From Deltaproteobacteria bacterium (GTDB lineage Bacteria; Desulfobacterota; Desulfobacteria; Desulfobacterales; JAUVGT01), in NCBI GenBank assembly GCA_030593645.1, contig JAUVGT010000128.1:1-11414 (forward strand): a stretch of 11,414 nt of DNA, written 5' to 3'. This document shows, one piece after another, positions 1 through 9,100 of the stretch. The number at the start of each line of letters is the position of its first letter. The first letter of the stretch is position 1. Below the pieces are notes generated by a model, which was given only the letters and a program-made list of their open reading frames with translations, was not told the DNA's origin and made no database searches. The translations under genes were made by a program, and so were the position numbers.

Positions 1-2
1 TT

Positions 3-143
3 TCTGGTAGCGATCGAGCCGTCTTTGGCCTTATTGACATAGTTCATCACGTAGCCGGCTTTTTTCCGTTCATAGCCTGATACCGGGAGATCGTCTAAAC
101 GTTGTTCAATTTCAGCGGCCACTGAATTTAAGCCGCCGGCCAC
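3..143 (-). other. Start of a helical tail, residues 3758-3804
   Basis: AAEIEQRLDDLPVSGYERKK followed by AGYVMNYVNKAKDG is predicted helical by its charge and hydrophobic spacing. A similar L-x-x-L-P-x-x-x-x-x-x-x-K-K motif followed by helical repeats closes many exported bacterial and archaeal proteins. The region runs past the left edge. The identification is inference. Confidence 0.45.
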
Positions 144-3100
144 TTCAAACTCGACACTCAAATTCCTGAAGAATGTATATGTATTATCAAACATATACCC
201 GATCTCAGTCGAGGGAGTGAAAAGGCCATTAAAACCCGGAGACATGAAGTAATACCTGAAGAGGCCGGTCTCCTGGGACCCGATCTGCATCTCTGATTCC
301 CACGGTCCCTTACGGGTCCATGCGTCTTTAAGCGGATCGTATAATTCAAGCTGGGCCGGATAGGTCTCGATAATCTTCAGGTTAAACTCCAGCCCCAGAC
401 TGGTGACTTCGAGCTCGATGGGTATCATGCTCCATGGGCTGAAGACGTTCGATTCATTTTCCCTGTGCACATGAGAGATCGATTTTGTAATCAGCTCCCT
501 GATCTGTTCAAAACGCTCTTCATCAAGTGTCAGACCCAAATCGAACGCGAAGTATACTGTTTTACCCAGACCGTATTCATTCAATACAATAGCCGGGTAT
601 TTGCTCGATTTTGGCGGACACATGATGGCCCGTTTTTCATAGAAACTCGAACTGTTCAGATCTGATTTGATCCATCCCGCAATGACAGTTCCCTCTCCGG
701 CTTCTACTTTTCTGAGTGATCCGCTTTCTGAAATGACGCCTTCCGTACTGACCGGGCTGTCCAGTGTATGAACATCATAGTACTTCCCGGAAAGGCCGCC
801 CCTGTACCTGACATTAAACATATTTGTCTTGCAGGAATGATCCAGAAAGAGGGAGGAGATCAGTCCGGTTCCGGAGTTCACCTTTTCAGTCAGCTCATCC
901 GCGACCGGAGTGGGAAGCACCCTGTTTTTACCGAGAATGAGAATGTCCGTATAGTAGGGATTTCTCAGTTCTTCCGCGAAAACATGCTTATCGAATACAA
1001 TCAGGTAATCCGAGGCAGCTTCATCCATAATCGCTTCCAGCAGTTCGATCCGCGTACAGTCATGGGGGCTGCATATCGGATGACACAATGGCCCCGCCTG
1101 AGCGCCAGAATCTGCCGCGGGATCGGCTCCGAAAATGCCATTGTTCGCATCGGGCTGTACAGCCTGACCATTGGCACCTCGGCAGCAGGGGTCATTGACC
1201 CATACCAGAACGTTTGACGGGTTTGTCATACGTTTTTCCGCTTCCAAGGACGGAAGCACTTCAAATTCCGCGTCAGCCAGTGTTTTCGGCTCTGGTTCGT
1301 CCTGGGATACTGCTTTAAGGACGGCCCTGTAAACCTTGGTTTCAAGCGCTATGGTGGCGCACTTAAAATCTCCGGTGGTAATGGTCTGTCCGGCCAGGGT
1401 TATCGTTCTTTCAAGGGTTTCCATTATTTCCTGGTTATCCGGATCGATCACCTCAACTCTGACTATTATATTTTCGAGGTCCTGGCTGTTTTCATTGTTT
1501 ACGGTATAAATCAGGCTCTCTTCCTGGCCCTGGATCACCTGAACCGGATCAGCCGTAAGGGTTCCGGTCAGCTGCTCAAATGGAGTCAGCACTTCTATGA
1601 CGATTGAAACGTCCACCGGCTGCGACATGTTCCCCGCATTGTCAAATGCCCTGAAGAATATGGTGTGAGGGCCTTCGTCTGCTTCCACCGGTTCCCAGAA
1701 CACAGTGTATCGTCCGGCCGATGGATTGGTCACCGGCATCAGCGTCCATTCACCGTCATCAAGACGGTATTCAACACGCTCCACACCTGAAGCATTGTCC
1801 GTGGCAATCACCGTGAGACCGACATGCGGTTCACTGGAGATATTGATCACCTGCCCCGGTTCCGGAGAAACGATATCCACTTCGGGCGCATGGGCGTCGA
1901 TTACGCTAAATGGTATGGTCGCAAGGGTCTTGACACCCTGGGGCTCATTCGCCCTCAGGATTAGCTGATACGTCTTTGTGGCAAGGTTGTCCGTGACAAA
2001 AGACGCGGTCCCTGAAATGATCTGACCCATTTCAATATCAACCGTCATTTCCTGTGGACCGTAAACCGCCTGAAATTTCGGATCGTAAACCGCAACGGTC
2101 ACTAGCAGAGCATTAATCGGCCCGTTCCCGTTGTTTCCGATTGTGTATTCCGCCGTAATATTCACACCCAGAGGAACCACCTCGGGTATTGCTTTGATGG
2201 TGCCGGCAAGACGCAGCGTCTGGTTGATGGTAAAGGTCCGGACGCTTTCGGTGATAATCTCCCCGTCATGCATCACTTCAACGCGTGCCGTGTATACTCC
2301 GGCCGGATTCAGTGCCGTGTTCCATACCGCGTCAAGCTCTGCGGATGATGAAGCCATAAGGCTCGGCACATCCCAGTCTTTTGAGAATACTTCGGCCGTA
2401 TTTTGTGACCGAATATTCAATCTTACAAAGAGATCCGTGATATCTGCGTTAATACCGTTATTGTTCAGCCCCGCGGTCAGATAGACATTCTCACCCGATC
2501 CATAATGGGCCTTATCAGTCACCAGTGTCGAGTCCACACTGACTTCCGGAAGCACTTCAAAGGGTACAGTGTTTTCCTTGAGTATTTCATCTCCCTGTCT
2601 TAGAACAGTGTGTACACGATAGTTCCCGGCAAGCACCGTTCCGGTATTCCAGGAGCGGTGATAGTTTTTGATTTCGCCGTACAGGAAGTCTTCCGTGACT
2701 GTATCCACGATCCCGGTCAGCTCTCCGGCTTCATTTTCAACCCTGATTTCAAGAGTCGCTCTCTTTGCCAACCCACCATTAACGGCCTCAACATAAATAT
2801 TGACTTCCTCATTGATCGAGTACTGTTCTGAATCTATGGCGGTGGTCAGTGTTACCCCTGCCTCTTCAACCACATAGAATCGTTTGGAGGATACATTGTT
2901 GTCTTCCCGCGCTTCGAGAATCACATCCTCGGGATCGACGAACACATAGACGGTGTTCTCGCCGGTTTTCCCTGTGCTGTCCCAATCAAGGCTTATTGGT
3001 TTGCTTGATCCCGCGCCGAGATAGGAAATGGTTTCCTCTTTCAGCATATTCATGTGCCCGCCCGAATCGAGCAGGTATATGCCCACATCCACGTCTTCAG

Positions 3101-6100
3101 CGGGAACGGCACTGTTATTTTTAACGATAGCACCGATAACTGTTTGTTCGCCGTTTATAGGCGCCAGAGGATAGATAAAAATATCCTTTTTCAGCGTCTC
3201 AAGGTCGGGCAACAGCTGCGCCTCTAAGCTGACAATGATTTCTTCGGAATGTTCACTCTCGTTTTCTGAAACATCGGTCGCGGTGGCATGGAAATGGTTT
3301 TCACCGATATCCAATGGGACACCTGAGAAATAGAACCAGCCTTCCGGTAGCAGCGTCCGCATGCCGGTCTGGGAGGTCCAGATGATCTTACCCGAATCGG
3401 TCCAGTCAAAACCCATCAGCGTTTCATTTTCCCATTGAGTGAGTAAGTTGTCTTCAGATGGGTTATCCATCGGTATCAAACGTATTTCATATTGACTGTC
3501 ATTTTTATGCCACAGGCAGTAACTTAAGGATTTTCCATCCGGGGACCAGTTTAATCCGACAATACTTACGTTTAAAGCGGTTATATCCGAAACATGGGTC
3601 ATCTTGGATGATACTCCGGTCTGAATATCATAGATATAGATATTCGAGATATAATTTTGATTGTCTATATAGGCAATCCGGCTCCCATCCGGTGACCATT
3701 CAAACGATTTGATCTGATCATTGTATTTATAATAAATCCTGGGTGTAAGTTCTGTAACATCGTTCCCGTCAATATCTTTATAATACAGGCGGTCACTTCG
3801 AATATAGGCCACCCTGGTATTATCGGGTGAAAGTTTGGGACAATATCGCCACCTGCTGTCCGTCACGTAGCGCATGGTACCGGTTTCCAGATTCTTGACC
3901 CAGATCCTGGTTCCGCTCCGGTTGCTCTGGAAGACAAGGCTCTTTCCGTCCGCGGACCAGTTCGGGTACCATTCTTCACTCCAACGATCATTGGTCAGCG
4001 GGGTTTTGATTCCGGTTGCCACTTCATAGATCCCGATATGGTAATACCAATTCTCATCCCTGTATTTGTAAGCGATTTTCTTCCCATCGGGTGACCAGAC
4101 CGGATCTTCCGCGTCGTTGATAACTCGCTGTGTGTCATCAGAACCGATCTCTTTGATCCAGATCGAACGCTGACCATTGTGGTAGACTTCATAGGCGATG
4201 GTCTCCCCATCAGGTGACAGGACCGCCCATTCTGATTTAAGCACAACTTCATGTTCGAGCTGCTCATCTGTTGACAGGAGGGCAACAACATAATTATTGT
4301 TATTATACAGGTTCACCAGAGATCCCGGTTCCGCAGTACCGGCGATATCGGTCCGGTCCAGGTTCACTTCAATGGGGAATCCGGGGATTGTGGGATAAAC
4401 CAGTCTCGGAGCATCCGGGGCCACAGTATCCATCGGTATCCCGCTCTCTTCATCGGACGGAGCGCTTTCATTTCCGAACACGTCCGCCGCGGCCACGTAA
4501 TAAAAATATTCTTTCCCGTTTATCAGCCCGGTATCGGTAAAACAGGTCCCCGGGATCAGTTCTTCATTGACCCGTTCATACGGTCCGCCACTCTGCTCGG
4601 CCCGGTATAGATTATACCCTGCCACGGGATCGCCGGTGTATTCCCAGCATGCTGTCAGAGCTTCTCCCTCGGGTACCGCCGATATGCTCAGATTGATGGG
4701 CGGCTGGGGCACTTCCGATTCAATTGTAGCGGATGCTTCGTTTGATGGCCCGCTTTCATTTCCCACATTATCCAGGGCCGTGGCCCGGTATGTGTAGTTC
4801 CCGTTTTTAAGCCCCTGATCAACGTAATCACTGTTCACAATAATCGATTCGTTTATCGGTATCCACAGATCGTCCGGCTGATCTGCCAGTCTCCTGTACA
4901 GGTTATACCCGGCCAGGTCCGCGTCTGTGTTATCATCCCAGTCGAGCAGGATATCACTGCCGGATGCAACAGCGGTCAAATTGACCGGAGGCTCAGGCAG
5001 GGTAACATCACCCACAGCCACGACCGTTTCCCCACTCAGTAGGCTTTCATAACCGTACTTATCGATGGCGGAGACCTGGTAGCTGTATATGCCGTCTGAC
5101 AGGTTCTGGTCTTTAAACGACGGTGATACAGCAGGGAATGTCGGGTTTTCCCTTTGGATCCGGACCTCGCTCATGCGTATCGGCCTATATGAGTATGTAT
5201 CGTCAGGTTCGGAAATTAAGAAGCGGATTCTATTTGTACCGTAGGGTCTATCAAAATCAACCACCGTGATCTTGGATTGATTCCCCTCAACAACTCTGAT
5301 GGTAATCCAGGCGTATCCAGACCAGGCTTGAATGACAAAATATTCCGCAGCATCAACCGACGTCGCCCACTCGATTTCAATCCGGCTGATCAGCATGCGT
5401 GAGTTCAGATCGAGCTGCCACCTCACTGGATTTTTAATTGAATAGAGTACACTGTACCAGTAAGTATTTGGATTGCCATCAAACGCCCTTCCTGCGCTGG
5501 ATGAATTGTAAGAAGCCGATGCAGTCCCTTGATATCTGGTGACCGCCGAAGGCGAGTTCAGCTTTTCACCGTCACGATACACATTGTATCCGACCAGATC
5601 CAGCTCGTCATTAGCGTCCCAGGTCAGGTCCACGGTATGATCGGTGACCGATGCCGCCAGACCTGTTGGTGGTTCCGGAGCCTCGTTGTATACCACCATG
5701 ACAGGTTCGGACGATTTACTCCTGTTTCCGTGACTGTCCACAGCCTGGGCGGTGATCGCGTTTTCACCCAGGATAAGCGAGGTCTCGCCTGTAAAACTTC
5801 CGTCTTCTCCGGCTGTTGCGGTAAACAGCTCCGGTGGCACGGATATTTCCACAGCGGAATGCGGTTCGGCGTTGCTGCCGATGACAACAAGCTCTGCCGA
5901 ATCTATCGGTGTGTATGGCTGATCAACCAGCGGCGTGTATACTTTCGCGGATACGGGACCGCCGGGATCGCTTTCATTGTCCGACGTATCCATGGCGGTC
6001 ACTTCATAGGTATAGGTTTTGTCCGTCAGATTGATATGATTGTAGCTTGTATCCGTATGCGTGCCCGTATTCAGTTTTATCCTGACGGTTCCGGATAACT

Positions 6101-9100
6101 GGTAGATATGGTATCCAGCCAGATCCGGTTCCGTATTGGCATCCCAGGATACGGTGACGGTCCCCCCGTTCACAAGGGTTGCCACATTTTGCGGTATGGC
6201 CGGTGGCTTCATGTCTTTATAGATCACCGTGATTTCTTCGGGGTTTGCATCGGTATTGTTATGCCGATCCGTGCCAACGGCCCTTAACTGATATGATCCG
6301 TAAAGCAGCCCCAGGGCTTCAGGGTCGAGATACGTTGCAAAGGGTTCTGCGGTGATCGGTTCATTCAAATTGATCCAGTCATCGGTTCCTATCTGGTACT
6401 GAAATTGAACAGAAACGATATCCAGATCATCCGATTCCGCCTTGATCATAATGGCATGTTCAAACTGAAATCCGTCATTGGGTTCGGTGATCACCATATG
6501 CGGCGCGTGGGTGTCGATATCGACTTCCATAGAGTTGGATTGTTCACTGATATTACCGGATTCATCCATGGCAAACATATAATAAGTATGAAGACCGTCG
6601 GGCAGGCCCAGGTCCTCGTACACCGTACCGGAAAGCAGATAAGGACTCAAATCTCCGATTACGGTACCCGACACATTAACCAGTACATGGTTTCGGTAGA
6701 GGAGGTATCCTGCAAGATCCGCCGGTTCCGGTTCGAGCCGCCATTGAACATCCACATCCGGGCTCAACGGTCCCCTGGGGTCGGCCGAAAGGAGCTCGGG
6801 CGCGTCGGGCGGCGTATTATCTATTTTGACGGTTACGGTCTGCGTATTGACATTGCCGCTTAAATCTTCAGCTTCAAGCCGGATGGTGTATTCTCCTTCA
6901 CCCAGCTGCAGTGTATCCCATTCGGCCAGTTTGCCGTAACTTACCGGGACAAAGGATCTGTTTAACGGTGTCCATACCGCTGGCACCGCTCCTTCTCCCA
7001 CATGCACGCGGAATTCTTTAAAATCATCGGAACTGTACGCCGTGCCCTTTATTTGCACAAGATCCGAAACAGACGCCCCGTCATCCGGGACACGAATCGC
7101 GGCGTTGGGCGGAGTCAGATCGATTCTTAGAGTGACTGCGTTGGACGGATCACTGACCAGTCCAGCAAAATCAACTGCTCTGACCGTGTAGACATAATTT
7201 CCTTCGGTCAGTCCCTGATCCAGGTATTGGACATCCGCAAGCAGACCGTCATGAACGATAGTGCCGTCCCTGTAAAGCCGGTAGCCTGCCAGGTCGGGTT
7301 CTGTATTGCCCGTCCAGCTCAAGGACGCATCGGTTCCTCCTGCAACTTCACCGGATAAGACCGGGGGAGCCGGAGGCAGGGTGTCCACGATAATGCCTGT
7401 TTTGACTTCCGTATTGTGACCGATTTGATCCGTCGCGGTCACCTTGAGACAGTAGTTCCCGTCCGGCGGGAGTGTGCTGACCTGGGCAACCTGGGAATTG
7501 ATCACCATTCCTTCGGATTGTTTGATTATCGCCCATCTCGCGGCGGTATCACAGGTCCCCCCGCTTACTTCTGCTGTATACTCTTTAAAATTGTTGTCTG
7601 TAACCGTACCAAACATATTAAAGGGCTCCGTGACATATGAATCATTCCCCGGGGACGTCACCGCGACATACGGCGGCGTATTGTCCACTCTGACATTGAC
7701 AATTTTTTCGACTTCCCATTCTGCCTTGTCCCGGACAAATAGCGAAATGACATAAATCCCATCCGGTACAATGCCGTTCGGACCCACATTCCACGCAAAC
7801 AGTTCATCTGCCGCCGGCAGGCGGGTGTCGGTTTTCAATTCAGTCCACAGATCGGGATTGCCGTTAAAATCGCGATAACGCAGCACCCACGATTCAAGGT
7901 TTTCCTCTTCGATGGACCCCGTGATATGAATGACCGGTTTTTCATTTCCAAACAGTTCGTTGTGCGCGGGTTCATACAGATTAACTTCCGGCGGTGTCTG
8001 GTCGACATGAAAGGGGATGCTCTTTTCCGAAACGATCTGAACCAGATCTTCCGCGTGTACGTTTAATGTGTATGGTCCGTCTTCCAGCTTGTGGAGTTCC
8101 GCAAACATATGATCCATACGGTTCTGAGTTCCGGAATCGATGTCAACGGTTCCGGCGACATCTGTCATGGTGATTGTATAGTCCTTGAGGTTTCCATCGG
8201 CGATCGATCCCGTGACGGTGACAGAGCTTCCCTTGATAAAGCTGTTTTCCACGGGATCCATAATGCTGATCACAGGCGGTGTGGCATCTGTCATTACGGT
8301 GATTTTTTCTTTCTGGTTATTGGCAGGAGAATTGACCATCTCCACAGTCAGAATAACAGTATACTCACCGTCCGGAACGATCTCACCGTTGTCGCTACGC
8401 CCGTTCCACAGCCATACATGCTCACCACCCTGTATTGATTCTTCAATATATTCACGGACCCGAACACCGTTTCTGAAAATTTCAAAGGTGGCTTTAAAAT
8501 TCTCATTGATGTCGGGATTGATCACATATTTGATCTCTGTATACTCCAGCAGCCCATCGTCGTTGGGTGAGAAGAGTACGGGTTCCGCGTTTAGGCCCTG
8601 GATCAGGTCCCCGATTTGTTCGAGGACTACTTCAATGGTTTTTTCTGTTTCATTATGCGCCAAGTCCTCAGCTGTGACTTTCAAATGATACGTGCCGGTC
8701 AATTCTCCCCGGTTCCATTTACCGATTATTTTATTTTGAACCGGCCGGCCCAGTTGTGCCAAAAGGTCTCCGGTCTCTTCTACTTCAAGCTTGTATACCT
8801 TAAAATTCTTGTCATGTACCGTGCCACGTACTTCCACCACCAGTCCGGGCTCGTCATCCGGCATGGGATAGGTGATATCAATGGTCGGCGGTGTATTGTC
8901 CACTTTCAGACTGTGAAACACTCCATCCATGGAATTGCCGCACAGATCGCTGACCTCGATATTCAGCTTGTATAATCCATCCGCTACCCTGCTCCCGGAA
9001 TCGTCCCTGCCGTCCCATATCACCATGCCGGACCCGTCCTGGTGGGGATGGTTTGACAGGAGCGTTTTGACAACTGTTTTGCCGTCTTTTCCCAGAACCT

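Noticed and set aside
768..1217. A 149-codon open frame on the + strand
   Set aside because: Antisense to the ThuA-like domain, whose strand/helix pattern reads well on the minus strand. No support for a separate gene.
5529..6098. A 189-codon open frame on the + strand
   Set aside because: It is antisense to clear FN3, Ig-like and discoidin coding on the minus strand; its translation has no recognisable motif and is rich in unlikely Arg/His/Gly runs.
8185..8688. A 167-codon open frame on the + strand, overlapping another at 8091-8438
   Set aside because: Both lie antisense to FlgD-like and Ig-like units with conserved motifs. Two overlapping + frames cannot both be real, and neither shows family features.
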